DNA of 41,141 nt from an uncultured Bacilli bacterium (GCA_934096295.1 CAKOLL010000009.1:1-41141); one strand, 5' to 3'. Counted from the stretch's first letter, positions 7,294 to 16,594 are shown. Notes: generated from the sequence alone by a model not told the origin. Program-made: numbers and translations.

Positions 7294-9834
7294 TCATATA
7301 TTTTCATCTTTAATAACATCAATTATATTTTCATTTCTTGTTTTTCTTAAAGCAAAATGCATAATTAAACTAACTAAAATATAAACAACTAATATTGCAA
7401 TTATAATTGCTTGCCATGGAAATAAATATCCATAATCATTACCATTTGCAAATGCCTTATAAATAGCAAATGAACCTAATATACCTAAAGGAATACCAAT
7501 AATTAATGCTTTCGTAGAATACATAATTGATTCTAAATTAATCATTTTATTAAATTCATTTTTAGTCATACCAATAGACTTAAGCATAGCCATTTCTCTT
7601 CTTCTTAAATTCATATTAGTACTTATTGTATTAATAATATTAGTAACACCAATTAAACTAATGACAATAATAAAACCATACAAGAAAATTGCTACTAAAA
7701 TAATTAAACTTCTTTGAGCCTTAGCTTCTGTTTCAATATTAAACAAATTATAATTAGTAATATCATTATCAAGTAAATATTCTTTAATTAAACTTTCTAG
7801 TTTTTCTGCATCTGTTGATTTAATATACAGGCTTTTTGAATCAGTAGCCGTTATATTATAATTAAATACAATATAATCATAAAATTCATCACTTACTATA
7901 ATCATTGGAGTTTCACTATATACATTTTGAAGTCCCATTGGTAAGATATCAATTCTTTTTATAATTCCAATACTTAAATCTTTATTATTAATAGAACCAG
8001 TTACAGTTTTAAATTTATTTAAATCAAACAAATTTACTTCCTTATAATTTTTACTACCTTCTTGATAAAAAATATTTTTATCAATTAATAAACCTTTATA
8101 ATTAAAATTACTTTCATCAACTTTATTTTCTTTAAGTATTCTTTTAAACTCAGTTTCTCCAACAGACATAATTCTAAGGGACAAATCATTTACATCATCA
8201 AAAAATTTTAATACATCATCATTATAATATTTTTTATAATCAAATGTCATACTTACACTTTTATTTATACTATACCTAGTAATTGTATCTAATTTTTCTA
8301 TATCAGCAAATATTCTAGATGTTTTATCTTCATCGGCATCTCTTATATATAATTGAATATCGTAATTAATATCTTTATAATATTGATTAGATAACTTAAA
8401 ACCATAACTCAAAAATGTTGATAAAGAAATAAATACAGCAACACTTATTACAATTGATATAATCGTAGTTTTATTTCTTTTTTTATTTCTCTTTAAATTC
8501 TTATAGGCAATATCTCCACCGACGCCAAATAATTTATCAACTAACTTAGATGACTTAATCTTTTTACTATTAATTTTTATTTCATTATTATTTCTAATAG
8601 CTTCAATCGGTGAAATTTTACTACTTTTTTTAGCAGCTCTAAGTACTGACAAATATATTGTAACTGCTCCAAGTATAATGCTTAAAATTACTGGCCAAAT
8701 TGATATACTAAATACAAATTTAAAATCATCAGAAGTATACTTAGCAAAATAATTTATTATAATAACAAGTATATAATCAGCAAGTATACCTGATAATATA
8801 CCTAACGGAATACCAATTAGACCAAGAATAAAACCTTCATGTAAAACATTTTTCTTTATTTGTTTACTTGTTGCTCCAACACTAGAAAGCATACCATACA
8901 TCTTTTTCTTCTCTTGATTAGCAATATCAAAACTATTTTTTATAACAAATACACTAGTAAGTATTATAATACCTATTACTACACCCGCAACAGCATATAA
9001 CATATTCATTGTTCTATCACTTAAACTAACGCCACTCCATCTTAAAAGTTCATCATTTAAAGTAATATTATATTTATTTAAATCTTTATCATTTGCTATA
9101 TTATTTATATATTCTTTATAATATCCAGCATCTTTAAATAATAATGAGACATTTATATTATCACTTACATTATCTATTTTAGTAATTACTGTATAACCTG
9201 GAGCACTATATCCTTCAATATTATAATTTAATCTCTCCGTAATACCTACAATTTTATATTCATGTTTACGTGTATCAGTTATATATTCTTGACATTCGTT
9301 AATTTCTCCTTCTTCAACGTAATATGGATTACTTTGATTTAAAATAGTTCCATCCGTACATACTCTTTTACCAATATCTAAACTAATTGTATCACCTAGT
9401 TTTACCTTAGCATTATTTTTAAAAGTTACACTTACTATTATTTCTTTATCGTTTTCAGGAAGTCTACCTGAAACTATTTTTAATGTTGTATTTTCAAAAG
9501 CCTCTTTTGTATATCCCAAAATATAAGCATAAGGCTTATATTCATTCATATTATCATATTTTGCATAACCTAAAGTCTCTGTTAAATAAATACTTTTAAC
9601 ATGACTATTATTTGTAAAATATTTCAAGTCTTTTTTACTTACATTTTCAATTGTTAAATGTCTATTTCCTCCATCTGTAATAGCTATATTTACTAAAGTT
9701 GCTTGAAATGATGTAACCATTCCTGCCACTGCACATATTAAAGCAACAGAAAGCATAATACCTATTATTGTTACTATTGTTCTTTTTTTATTTAATTTTA
9801 AATTTTTAATAGTTAAATTATTTAATACATTCAT
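7294..9834 (-). CDS. ABC transporter permease with two FtsX domains
   Basis: An 846-residue permease of the MacB/LolC/FtsX type with the domain set twice: span 1 (about residues 18-40), a large extracytoplasmic MacB-like domain, three spans in the first FtsX domain (about 275-400), span 5 (about 455-475), a second extracytoplasmic domain and three spans in the second FtsX domain (about 720-835). The loops YGMLSSVGATSKQI and MAMLKSIGMTKNEF are the coupling-helix motifs that contact the ATPase. Its ribosome site AAGGAA overlaps the end of the ATPase gene two bases upstream. Such pairs export or extract lipids, peptides or lipoproteins; the substrate is unknown. It is larger than BceB and differs in layout. 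Confidence 0.93.
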   Translation of the reverse strand: MNVLNNLTIKNLKLNKKRTIVTIIGIMLSVALICAVAGMVTSFQATLVNIAITDGGNRHLTIENVSKKDLKYFTNNSHVKSIYLTETLGYAKYDNMNEYKPYAYILGYTKEAFENTTLKIVSGRLPENDKEIIVSVTFKNNAKVKLGDTISLDIGKRVCTDGTILNQSNPYYVEEGEINECQEYITDTRKHEYKIVGITERLNYNIEGYSAPGYTVITKIDNVSDNINVSLLFKDAGYYKEYINNIANDKDLNKYNITLNDELLRWSGVSLSDRTMNMLYAVAGVVIGIIILTSVFVIKNSFDIANQEKKKMYGMLSSVGATSKQIKKNVLHEGFILGLIGIPLGILSGILADYILVIIINYFAKYTSDDFKFVFSISIWPVILSIILGAVTIYLSVLRAAKKSSKISPIEAIRNNNEIKINSKKIKSSKLVDKLFGVGGDIAYKNLKRNKKRNKTTIISIVISVAVFISLSTFLSYGFKLSNQYYKDINYDIQLYIRDADEDKTSRIFADIEKLDTITRYSINKSVSMTFDYKKYYNDDVLKFFDDVNDLSLRIMSVGETEFKRILKENKVDESNFNYKGLLIDKNIFYQEGSKNYKEVNLFDLNKFKTVTGSINNKDLSIGIIKRIDILPMGLQNVYSETPMIIVSDEFYDYIVFNYNITATDSKSLYIKSTDAEKLESLIKEYLLDNDITNYNLFNIETEAKAQRSLIILVAIFLYGFIIVISLIGVTNIINTISTNMNLRRREMAMLKSIGMTKNEFNKMINLESIMYSTKALIIGIPLGILGSFAIYKAFANGNDYGYLFPWQAIIIAILVVYILVSLIMHFALRKTRNENIIDVIKDENI

Positions 9835-9836
9835 AA

Positions 9837-10514
9837 TTAATTCCTTACATCACTAACTATTTTTCCATCTTCAATAGTAATAACTCTATTTGCAACACTT
9901 GCAATATCAGGATCATGTGTAATAACAATAATAGTTTGGTTATATTTTTTATTTGATTCTTTTAATAAAGCAACGATTTCATCACTAGCTTTAGAATCTA
10001 AGTTTCCAGTTGGTTCATCCGCTAAAACTAATGCTGGATTATTAATAATAGCTCTTCCAATTGAAACTCTTTGTTGCTGACCTCCCGATAACTCATTTGG
10101 CAAATGTTTTCTTCTGGCACTTAAACCTAAAGTATCAATAATTTCATTAAGTCTATCCTTACTTACATTTTTACCATCTAACTTACAAGGAAGAACAATA
10201 TTTTCTTCAACATTTAAAATTGGTATTAAATTATAAAATTGATAAATTAATCCCACTTGTCTTCTTCTAAATATAGCTAAAGCATCATTATTCATACCAT
10301 AAATATCTACATTATCAATAAATACTTTACCACTTGTTGGTCTATCAACACCACCAAGTAAATGCAAAAGGGTAGATTTTCCACTACCACTAGCTCCAAC
10401 AATAGCTACAAAATCTCCTTTTTCCACACTAAAACTTACATTATCTACAGCATTAATCATAGAATTACCATTTTTATAAGTTTTAACTAAATTTTCAACT
10501 CTTAATATATCCAT
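9837..10514 (-). CDS. ABC transporter ATP-binding protein (LolD/MacB type)
   Basis: A 225-residue ATPase with Walker A (GASGSGKST), Q-loop (IYQFYNLIPILNVEENI), signature (LSGGQQQR), Walker B (ALVLADEPTGNLD) and H-loop (VITHDP). The NLD ending of Walker B and the NLIP...VEENI segment place it in the MacB/LolD group that pairs with FtsX-type permeases. An upstream GTG (10523) and ATG (10520) are in frame, but only the ATG at 10514 has a properly spaced GGTGAT, so I choose it. It is the first gene of the exporter operon and is followed directly by the permease. Confidence 0.95.
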   Translation of the reverse strand: MDILRVENLVKTYKNGNSMINAVDNVSFSVEKGDFVAIVGASGSGKSTLLHLLGGVDRPTSGKVFIDNVDIYGMNNDALAIFRRRQVGLIYQFYNLIPILNVEENIVLPCKLDGKNVSKDRLNEIIDTLGLSARRKHLPNELSGGQQQRVSIGRAIINNPALVLADEPTGNLDSKASDEIVALLKESNKKYNQTIIVITHDPDIASVANRVITIEDGKIVSDVRN

Positions 10515-10555
10515 TTTCATCACCCATTAAAATCATATTATTTTATTATGACTCT

Positions 10556-10577
10556 AAAGTGACTAATTCATCACTTT
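10556..10577. promoter_or_regulatory. Palindrome upstream of the ABC exporter operon
   Basis: AAAGTGA (10556-10562) and TCACTTT (10571-10577) form a 7-base inverted repeat with an 8-base centre, 42 bases upstream of the ATPase start and 85 bases from the divergent gene. There is no T-run, so it is more likely a protein-binding site than a terminator. Which regulator binds is unknown. Confidence 0.4.
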
Positions 10578-10661
10578 TAAAATTTATTTTAACATTTATA
10601 CCAATTATTAACAATATATTTTAAAAGATACATGCCATATTAATAATGAAAGGTGGTATAT

Positions 10662-10850
10662 ATGACTGAAAAAGATTTATTATATTTAAATGATGCATTC
10701 AATTGGAACTTAATTGCTTTAAAGAAATATAAAGTATATGAAGAATTCACCAACAATGATACAAGTAAATTAATTCAAAAATTAATAAAATTACATGAAG
10801 ATAATTGTCAAGATATATTATCCATATTAAAGGAGAATAACAATGAATGA
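10662..10850 (+). CDS. Small helical protein, CotF/ferritin-like neighbour
   Basis: A 62-residue helical protein (MTEKDLLYLNDAFNWNLIALKKYKVYEEF at the start, in two parts). Its length and pattern resemble the small partner proteins that precede CotF-type spore-coat genes in clostridia, but the match is by impression only. An in-frame GTG at 10653 lies inside the AAAGGTGG ribosome site, so the ATG at 10662 is the true start. It overlaps the next gene by eight bases, so the two are translated together. It is divergent from the ABC operon. Confidence 0.7.
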   Translation: MTEKDLLYLNDAFNWNLIALKKYKVYEEFTNNDTSKLIQKLIKLHEDNCQDILSILKENNNE

Positions 10851-11094
10851 TAAAGATTATTTATTAGAAATGTTAACAACTGAAAAAAACATATCAGTAA
10901 ATTTGGTATATGCTTTAAATGAAGCAAGTAATAAAAATATTTATGACTTATATTTTAAAATGTTTAAGAGCATTAACAAAACAACCAAAGATATTTATGA
11001 AGAATGCGTAAATAAAGGATATTATCAAAAAAATAGTATTACAGAAAAAAAGATAACTGATGCCTATAATCAATTATCTCAAGAATTAAATTAG
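10843..11094 (+). CDS. CotF-like spore-coat family protein
   Basis: An 83-residue helical protein whose layout (DKDYLLEMLTTEKNIS..., a second long helix, then ECVNKGYYQ near residues 57-65) matches the coat-F family, where a short two-helix domain ends in a KGYYxV-like motif. In Bacillus such proteins are spore-coat components; in other Bacillota similar small proteins occur outside sporulation. It overlaps the previous gene by eight bases and has AAAGGAG just upstream of the ATG. A strong terminator follows. Whether the host sporulates cannot be told from this window. Confidence 0.72.
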   Translation: MNDKDYLLEMLTTEKNISVNLVYALNEASNKNIYDLYFKMFKSINKTTKDIYEECVNKGYYQKNSITEKKITDAYNQLSQELN

Positions 11095-11120
11095 AAGAAC
11101 AAGCTTACTGTTCTTCTTTT
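11093..11120. terminator. Terminator after CotF-like pair
   Basis: Nine-base stem AGAAGAACA (11093-11101) with TGTTCTTCT (11109-11117), then TTT. It overlaps the stop codon of the convergent Rpn-like gene and may serve both. Confidence 0.8.
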
Positions 11121-11989
11121 AATTTCATTACATTATCATAAGTAAGATTAGTTACTTTTGCAATTAATTTTATATCACAATTTTCACTTAACATGGCTTT
11201 TGCAATATTTAACTTACTTTGTTCGCGGCCTTCATTTAAACCTAGCTCACGGCCTTCAATCAATGCTTCTTTTCTGGCTTCTTCTTTTGCTTCTTCTATT
11301 GCGTATTTATCATCCAATATTTCTCTGTTATAAAAAAGCAATTTATCAAATTCATCTGTCTGTGCATTTACTTCTCGAATTATCTTAGCCATAAAATCAT
11401 CTCCATCATATACTTTATTCATCTTTTCTTTATCATTACATATAAGTAAATAAAGTAATTTTTCTAAAGACTCTTTGTCTTCTTTAACTATAGTATAATC
11501 TTTATCTAAGATTTTTGCAAGATTTATATCGTATATTTCAAACATTGGATGTATTTCTTCATGATTTTCTACATCTAATATCTTACTTATTACTACGAAT
11601 CTCTTATCTTTGGTTACACCATAAGTATTTAAGTTTATTTGGTAAACTTTCTTATACTTACTTGTATAGTCTGAAGATGTTTTTGTTTGCCTTAATATTA
11701 ATTGACAGATATAATTATTATTTTTTCTTTCTATTCTACTTCCCTTTGAACTATTTATTTCAATGTTAACTATTACATCATTATTTTGTATTGCTAAATC
11801 TAGTTCACTATTAACAACGTTTTCATTAACACTTACATCAGGATGAATCAAAGAAAAAGTAAAATCTTCATATGAAAACCCTAAAACCTTACAAACTATC
11901 ATTGCTAAATAATTAAGGCCAGCATCCGTAGATGTCAAAATATTTTTTATAATTGAATCTCTCGAAGGCATTTCTTTTATGTTAATCAT
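11105..11989 (-). CDS. Rpn/PD-(D/E)XK nuclease family protein
   Basis: A 294-residue member of the PD-(D/E)XK 'transposase' (Rpn-like) family. The nuclease core is visible as SELDLAIQNND (Asp) and VNIEINSSKG, where the usual E-x-Q/K is E-x-N. The C-terminus is a charged helix with repeated EARKEALIEGRELGLNEGREQ, typical of the family and often expanded or contracted, followed by a small helical tail. The ATG at 11989 follows AAGGAGG; an upstream in-frame start at 12061 has no site. Despite the family name there are no terminal repeats that would make it an insertion sequence. A second member is at 30157-31071, and the two share an upstream element. Confidence 0.85.
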   Translation of the reverse strand: MINIKEMPSRDSIIKNILTSTDAGLNYLAMIVCKVLGFSYEDFTFSLIHPDVSVNENVVNSELDLAIQNNDVIVNIEINSSKGSRIERKNNNYICQLILRQTKTSSDYTSKYKKVYQINLNTYGVTKDKRFVVISKILDVENHEEIHPMFEIYDINLAKILDKDYTIVKEDKESLEKLLYLLICNDKEKMNKVYDGDDFMAKIIREVNAQTDEFDKLLFYNREILDDKYAIEEAKEEARKEALIEGRELGLNEGREQSKLNIAKAMLSENCDIKLIAKVTNLTYDNVMKLKEEQ

Positions 11990-12022
11990 CTGATTTCCTC
12001 CTTTCCTTGGTTGTCTATTATA

Positions 12023-12056
12023 CAAAGAAAATTTATTCCCGCAATAGATTCGACAA
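12023..12056 (-). promoter_or_regulatory. Element shared by the two Rpn-like genes (copy 1)
   Basis: Read on the minus strand: TGTCGA, then TTGCGGGA, then ATTTTCTTTG, about 60 bases before the start codon and just upstream of a TATAAT box. A similar order of TGTCGA, TTGGCGGA, ATTTTTCTTG occurs upstream of the other Rpn-like gene (31123-31153). Function unknown. Confidence 0.4.
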
Positions 12057-12143
12057 AACAAGTCAAAAGGTTACACAAGTAAATTACCAACTTTACAGAA
12101 TTAAACACAGTAAGTGATACGATGTATACATAATTTTACATAT

Positions 12144-12611
12144 CTAATTAAAGTAAACTCTAGCCTTAGATAAATTCTTAAGTCTTTTAATCTTTACATA
12201 GCTTCGAGTAGATGAAAAAACCAAACCATAAACTGAACTACATATTGCAAGCCATCCAAACATCAAAACAACATCTTTTAAAATGCTTACAAAACCCGTA
12301 TAATATACAATTATTAGAGCAATACCAACCACTAACAATATTGCTTTTTTATCTTGCTCTCTTTCATAAGTATATAACAAATCTTTTACTTGAATCCCAT
12401 AGTTTCTTCTAATTATATCTATCATATTCTGTTTTTCTTCATCAGTTATTTTTTCCCTACAAGAAATATTAATTATAACTTTATTTTTATAATCACCTTC
12501 CAAAGATTCATTATAAATATATTCACTTAACTTCTCATTAATCTTTACATTCGAAAATTTATTATAAAAATCTCTTTTCTTATTTAAATTAACTAATATC
12601 TCCGTATTCAT
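12144..12611 (-). CDS. Small membrane protein, unknown
   Basis: A 155-residue protein: a soluble N-terminal part of about 88 residues with a strand-rich centre (KVIINISCREKITDEEKQN) and then two membrane spans (about residues 90-108 and 113-132), ending in a basic tail. No family recognised. Its ribosome site GAGGTT overlaps the stop codon of the gene upstream (12618-12989), so the two are translated together and probably act together. Confidence 0.65.
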   Translation of the reverse strand: MNTEILVNLNKKRDFYNKFSNVKINEKLSEYIYNESLEGDYKNKVIINISCREKITDEEKQNMIDIIRRNYGIQVKDLLYTYEREQDKKAILLVVGIALIIVYYTGFVSILKDVVLMFGWLAICSSVYGLVFSSTRSYVKIKRLKNLSKARVYFN

Positions 12612-12617
12612 ATTTTA

Positions 12618-12989
12618 TCAACCTCTTTTTAGTACAAAATCATCTATTATAATTAAATTATCTTCAAGCATTATTGAATCAAAAGATTCTTCTAACATAT
12701 TATTATGTGCTAACCACCATACAATATCTTCTAAAGCAACATTCTCTAATTTAAAAGTTTTTTCATTTATTAATACTATATCTCCAATTATTAATGGTCC
12801 TCTTTTAACATGAACTCCTTTTTCTAATAAAATTTTCATTATTTCATACATATATAAATAAGTTTCTGCAAACCCTAAACTAGAACTTAATGTTAAAACT
12901 ATATCTCTATTATCCAATTTATATATATTTTGAAGAGAACTAACAATGTCTTCTATATTATCTCTATTAATTGTTTTTACTACCCACAT
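12618..12989 (-). CDS. Small soluble protein, unknown
   Basis: A 123-residue soluble protein with alternating helices and strands (DIVLTLSSSLGFAETYLYMYEI; EDIVWWLAHNNML). No membrane span, signal peptide or known motif. The first residues (MWVVKTINRDNIEDIV) look native and the ATG has GAGGG about nine bases upstream. It ends in TGA, evidence for the standard bacterial code here. The stop codon overlaps the next gene's ribosome site. Function not assignable. Confidence 0.62.
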   Translation of the reverse strand: MWVVKTINRDNIEDIVSSLQNIYKLDNRDIVLTLSSSLGFAETYLYMYEIMKILLEKGVHVKRGPLIIGDIVLINEKTFKLENVALEDIVWWLAHNNMLEESFDSIMLEDNLIIIDDFVLKRG

Positions 12990-13043
12990 AACTACTACCC
13001 TCTTAATAAGTATACTATTAATTTATTAGTTTTTAAAGCCATA

Positions 13044-13072
13044 TTTACAAAAATGTCTTATTATAGTATAAT
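13044..13072 (+). promoter_or_regulatory. Promoter of LtaS-like gene
   Basis: TTTACA (13044-13049), 17-base spacer, TATAAT (13067-13072). The predicted transcript start near 13079 rules out the in-frame GTG codons at 13079 and 13082 and supports the TTG start at 13091. Confidence 0.65.
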
Positions 13073-13090
13073 TTCCATGTGGTGATTAGT

Positions 13091-15010
13091 TTGAAAAAAA
13101 CACAAAAGAAGAAAAAACAAGCAAAAAAATTTGATATAAAAAACATATTTAATAAAGTAATTATTTTTATAAAAAAATATTATTACATATTATTATTAGC
13201 ATTACCTTTTATTTTAATAGATTTATTTACAAGATACAAAGTAAAATTTTATGGGTTATTAAAACCAGTCCCTAATCTATTTACAATTATCTGGATTACT
13301 CTATTATTAGGAATATCCTTATACCCAAAGAAAAAGCCAGGAAAGATAATTTATTCTATAATTTTCATTTTATCTTTAGCATTATATTTAGTAAATAACG
13401 TATATTTTTCTATGACTGGTGTATTTTTTGATTTCAGCATGATTTTCTTAGCAGGTGAAGGATCTGAATATTTACTAGATTCAATCAAAAATTGCGATAT
13501 ATCAGTTTATTTATTTTTAATTCCTATATTTATAACATTTATATTAGCATTAAAAGTATATCCCAACAATGAAAAAAGAAATTACAAAAGATTTTTATTT
13601 CCATTTATTATATTCATAGTATTACATACCATTACACCAGTTTTCTTAGGAAAAGCTAACGAAGAACTAACATGGAGTACATGGAGAAATCCAAGAAATA
13701 TTTATAATAGTTTTAATGATAATAATAAATCAATGACAGTTACAGGTATTTATGAATATACTGTAAGAAACTTTTATATAACATTTTTAAAAAACAAAAA
13801 TACAACTAATGAAGAAGATATTGCCTTTTTAAAAGAAGAATATTCTAAAGAAATAAATAAAACTAAAAACAAATATACGGGAAAATATAAAGATAACAAC
13901 TTAATAATGATCCAACTTGAAGGTTTAGATTCATGGTTAATTAATAAAAACGATACACCAACAATCTACAATTTAATGAAAAATAGTATTAATTTTACAA
14001 ATCATTATTCATATTATAACGGTGGTGGTTCAACATTTAATTCAGAATTTGCAGTAAATACAGGATTTATTACTCCACTTTCATATACACAAAATGCTTA
14101 CACATTTAACAAAAACTCATTTCCATATAGTTTAGCACATTTATTTAAAGAACAAGGATATACTGTAAATGCCTTTCACATGAATACAAAAGAATATTAT
14201 TCCAGAGGCACAAATTACAAAAACTGGGGTTATAATAATTACTATGGACTTGCAGATTTAGGAACATATAAAGATAACTCTTATTATTTAGATAGAGAAC
14301 TTATTTTAAACGAAGATTTTAAAGATAAATTATTTGCTAGTGAAAAGTTTGTTGATTATATAATAACTTATACAAATCATATGCCTTTTAGTACGGAAAA
14401 AGGAAATTGTAAAATGTTACTTGATCTAGATAGTAAGGAACAAGAAAATACAAGTTATGATTTAACGGAAGAAGATTGTGCAAGAAGACAAGCAAAAGAA
14501 ACTGATTATATGATTGAACTTTTAATAAAAGAATTAAAAGAACGTGAAATATTTGATAAAACAACAATCGTAGTATTCACTGACCATTATCTTTATACTT
14601 TATCAGATAAAACAATCCTAGATAAATATAAAAACACAAGTAATAATTTAATAAACCATACACCATTCTTTATTTACACTAATAATAAAGATAAGAAAAC
14701 AATTAAAACAGTTACATCACAATTAAATATTTTACCAACAGTTCTAAATCTTTTTGGAATAGATTATAATCCAAACTATTATATCGGAGAAGATGCTTTA
14801 AATAATAATTATCAAAAATTAGTATTCTTTAGTGATTATTCATGGTATGATGGTAACGTTTATGTAGATGGTGGTTTAGTTACTAACAATAGATATATCA
14901 AACCAGACTTATTAGAAGAAAAGAACTATTATGTAAATTATTTAATAAAGAAAAATGATTTAACTCTAAAATATAATTATTTTAAAGAAATTGAAAAAGG
15001 CTCGCAATGA
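13091..15010 (+). CDS. LtaS-like membrane sulfatase/phosphoglycerol transferase
   Basis: A 639-residue membrane enzyme of the lipoteichoic-acid-synthase family. Five spans occupy roughly the first 190 residues, followed by an extracytoplasmic sulfatase-fold domain. Catalytic residues are visible: metal-binding Glu in MIQLEGLDSW, nucleophile Thr in GGGSTFNSEF, His in TNHMPF and the Asp-His pair in VVFTDHY. The family moves glycerol-phosphate from phosphatidylglycerol to a growing chain or onto another acceptor. I choose a TTG start because GGTGAT lies just upstream and the promoter excludes the earlier GTG codons. It stands alone with a terminator. Polymerase versus primase or other phosphotransferase cannot be separated. 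Confidence 0.88.
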   Translation: MKKTQKKKKQAKKFDIKNIFNKVIIFIKKYYYILLLALPFILIDLFTRYKVKFYGLLKPVPNLFTIIWITLLLGISLYPKKKPGKIIYSIIFILSLALYLVNNVYFSMTGVFFDFSMIFLAGEGSEYLLDSIKNCDISVYLFLIPIFITFILALKVYPNNEKRNYKRFLFPFIIFIVLHTITPVFLGKANEELTWSTWRNPRNIYNSFNDNNKSMTVTGIYEYTVRNFYITFLKNKNTTNEEDIAFLKEEYSKEINKTKNKYTGKYKDNNLIMIQLEGLDSWLINKNDTPTIYNLMKNSINFTNHYSYYNGGGSTFNSEFAVNTGFITPLSYTQNAYTFNKNSFPYSLAHLFKEQGYTVNAFHMNTKEYYSRGTNYKNWGYNNYYGLADLGTYKDNSYYLDRELILNEDFKDKLFASEKFVDYIITYTNHMPFSTEKGNCKMLLDLDSKEQENTSYDLTEEDCARRQAKETDYMIELLIKELKEREIFDKTTIVVFTDHYLYTLSDKTILDKYKNTSNNLINHTPFFIYTNNKDKKTIKTVTSQLNILPTVLNLFGIDYNPNYYIGEDALNNNYQKLVFFSDYSWYDGNVYVDGGLVTNNRYIKPDLLEEKNYYVNYLIKKNDLTLKYNYFKEIEKGSQ

Positions 15011-15019
15011 GTCTTTTTA
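14993..15019. terminator. Terminator after LtaS-like gene
   Basis: AAAAAGGCTC (14994-15003) pairs with GAGTCTTTTT (15009-15018), one G-T pair, five-base loop. It overlaps the end of the convergent surface-protein gene. Confidence 0.75.
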
Positions 15020-16564
15020 ATTTATCAAAATTGGGTCGGATTGACTCCCGGATCCATGGACATAAGCTACTGAAGAGTTAAGATTAAAAACAGGCCTAAC
15101 TTCAAGACAATCACCAGCATGATCGATACCTACACTTCCATCGTCGGTCACAAGTATTACAAGGCTTGCGAAATTACTAATTCGAGTAATTGTCCATTCA
15201 AGAAGTCCCATGTATATCCAATTATTATTTATGGCATTATTATAATTACTCATTGTTTTTATCCAATCACTTGGCATTGCTGCAAATCCATAATCTGACA
15301 CATACATCAATCCTACTTTGGCTCCATATTCTGTGGCATTATCTGTACTATTTGTTGCATTTGAATTTACTATTTCATTTTGATATGTTACAGCAGGATT
15401 TACACTTGTCATATTTGCTTCCGTATTTCCTCCTACTTTCCATTTTGTGATTGATATCTTACTTGCCCAATCACTGCCAATATTGTTAATAAAATTTGTA
15501 TTTAAATTTATTTTATTTAACAGACTTGTGTCCCATATATTTGAACCCACATCAATTGTTGTGTCAATTTTATAACTCCAATAATAGGTGTCTACTGATG
15601 TAAAATTACCTTGATAATTTTTAATGGGGTGTTCATTAGGACCGTAGTAATCGCCATCTGTTCCTAGTAAATTACTATTTGCATAATCATATTTGATTAA
15701 TTTTTCTTTATTATCTACTACTCCAATGATTCGATATAAATTATCTGTTGGACATGGACTTTCATTTGTTCCAAAACATACAAAATTATTTACATCTTCA
15801 CTTGGTCCCGCAAATCTATAGCTATTGTCACCTGCTCCATTTATTAGGCTTGAATCATGGTAATAAATACTATTTTCGCCCTGTGTTCCTGTATATAGAG
15901 CAATTACATAATCCCTAAGTAATATTAATTTACTTTTTTGTATCATTATACTTGCACTAAAATTTTTTCCAACATTCGCTGATTGATCTGCATTGTAGTT
16001 TACATATGTTACTGTGACATTCAATTCTTCTGTTATACTTGAGGTTGTTGTTATTTCTCTATTTTCAAATATTGTTATTAAATCATTTTGTGTTGTTATA
16101 TCAAAGCCTTTTAAAGTTGTTCCATAACCATCTGTTACTGTTTTATATGTTAGTCCATTTATACTTGTTATTTCATTATTATTTGTATCTGTTATGGTAA
16201 GTAATATTTCTGGTGTATTTTCATCTTGGGTATACATAAATGTATTATTTTTAATATTCAAATACATATAATAATGTTCTGTTGCTGAATTTGTTTTATT
16301 ATTTGCTGTTAACATTGCTTTAGCAAATGTTGAACCTGTTTGATTACCTTTTCCTTCTGCAAAGTTTTCTTGATCAAGTGTTAATGTAATTTGATTACCG
16401 GTTTCAAATGTTAAAGTATCCACAGTATTTGCATTAATTCTGATGTCTGTTTGTGAACCTTCTCCGGTTTGTGCTACAAAATATGCATATGTTGCTCCGA
16501 TGATTAATATTACTAATGCTAACAATGATGTAATTGTTATTATTTTTGTTTTATTATTTTCCAT
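15017..16564 (-). CDS. Surface protein A with variable C-terminal domain
   Basis: A 515-residue envelope protein. Residues 1-30 are a membrane segment ending in GATYAYF, like SipW-dependent (TasA-type) signals, then a beta-rich region to about residue 210. The C-terminal domain has landmarks NNFVCFGTNESPCP, YRIIGVVDN, VGLMYVSDYGFA, EWTITR and VRPVFNLNSS and ends in a GSGSQSDP motif, an arrangement reminiscent of DUF6273/sulfatase-modifying-factor-like (C-type lectin) domains. It is paralogous to B (19899), with weaker matches in C and D. The ATG at 16564 matches the start of B. An XRE regulator gene lies upstream and its likely operators cover this promoter. Function: probably surface recognition; inferred. 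Confidence 0.82.
   Translation of the reverse strand: MENNKTKIITITSLLALVILIIGATYAYFVAQTGEGSQTDIRINANTVDTLTFETGNQITLTLDQENFAEGKGNQTGSTFAKAMLTANNKTNSATEHYYMYLNIKNNTFMYTQDENTPEILLTITDTNNNEITSINGLTYKTVTDGYGTTLKGFDITTQNDLITIFENREITTTSSITEELNVTVTYVNYNADQSANVGKNFSASIMIQKSKLILLRDYVIALYTGTQGENSIYYHDSSLINGAGDNSYRFAGPSEDVNNFVCFGTNESPCPTDNLYRIIGVVDNKEKLIKYDYANSNLLGTDGDYYGPNEHPIKNYQGNFTSVDTYYWSYKIDTTIDVGSNIWDTSLLNKINLNTNFINNIGSDWASKISITKWKVGGNTEANMTSVNPAVTYQNEIVNSNATNSTDNATEYGAKVGLMYVSDYGFAAMPSDWIKTMSNYNNAINNNWIYMGLLEWTITRISNFASLVILVTDDGSVGIDHAGDCLEVRPVFNLNSSVAYVHGSGSQSDPILIN
15092..15186 (-). other. Hypervariable block of surface protein A
   Basis: The segment between the conserved WTITR and RPVF motifs. 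It barely matches the same segment of protein B although both flanks do, about 20 of its roughly 30 codons end in C or T, and it is richer in G and C than the rest of the gene. This is what mutated AAY codons of a retroelement template would look like; no template is in the window. Confidence 0.4.
16398..16519 (-). repeat. Duplicated N-terminal coding segment (A copy)
   Basis: A 122-base segment coding for the signal/ATYAYF region and the start of the mature part, nearly identical to 21667-21788 in gene B with no gaps. Similarity falls off on both sides, suggesting recent duplication or gene conversion. Confidence 0.65.
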
Positions 16565-16594
16565 ATTTACTACCATCCTTTTATTTTAACTATG

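Noticed and set aside
11105..11989. Insertion sequence, because the family is often named transposase
   Set aside because: No terminal inverted repeats or target duplications were seen, and the proteins belong to the Rpn/PD-(D/E)XK group rather than DDE transposases.
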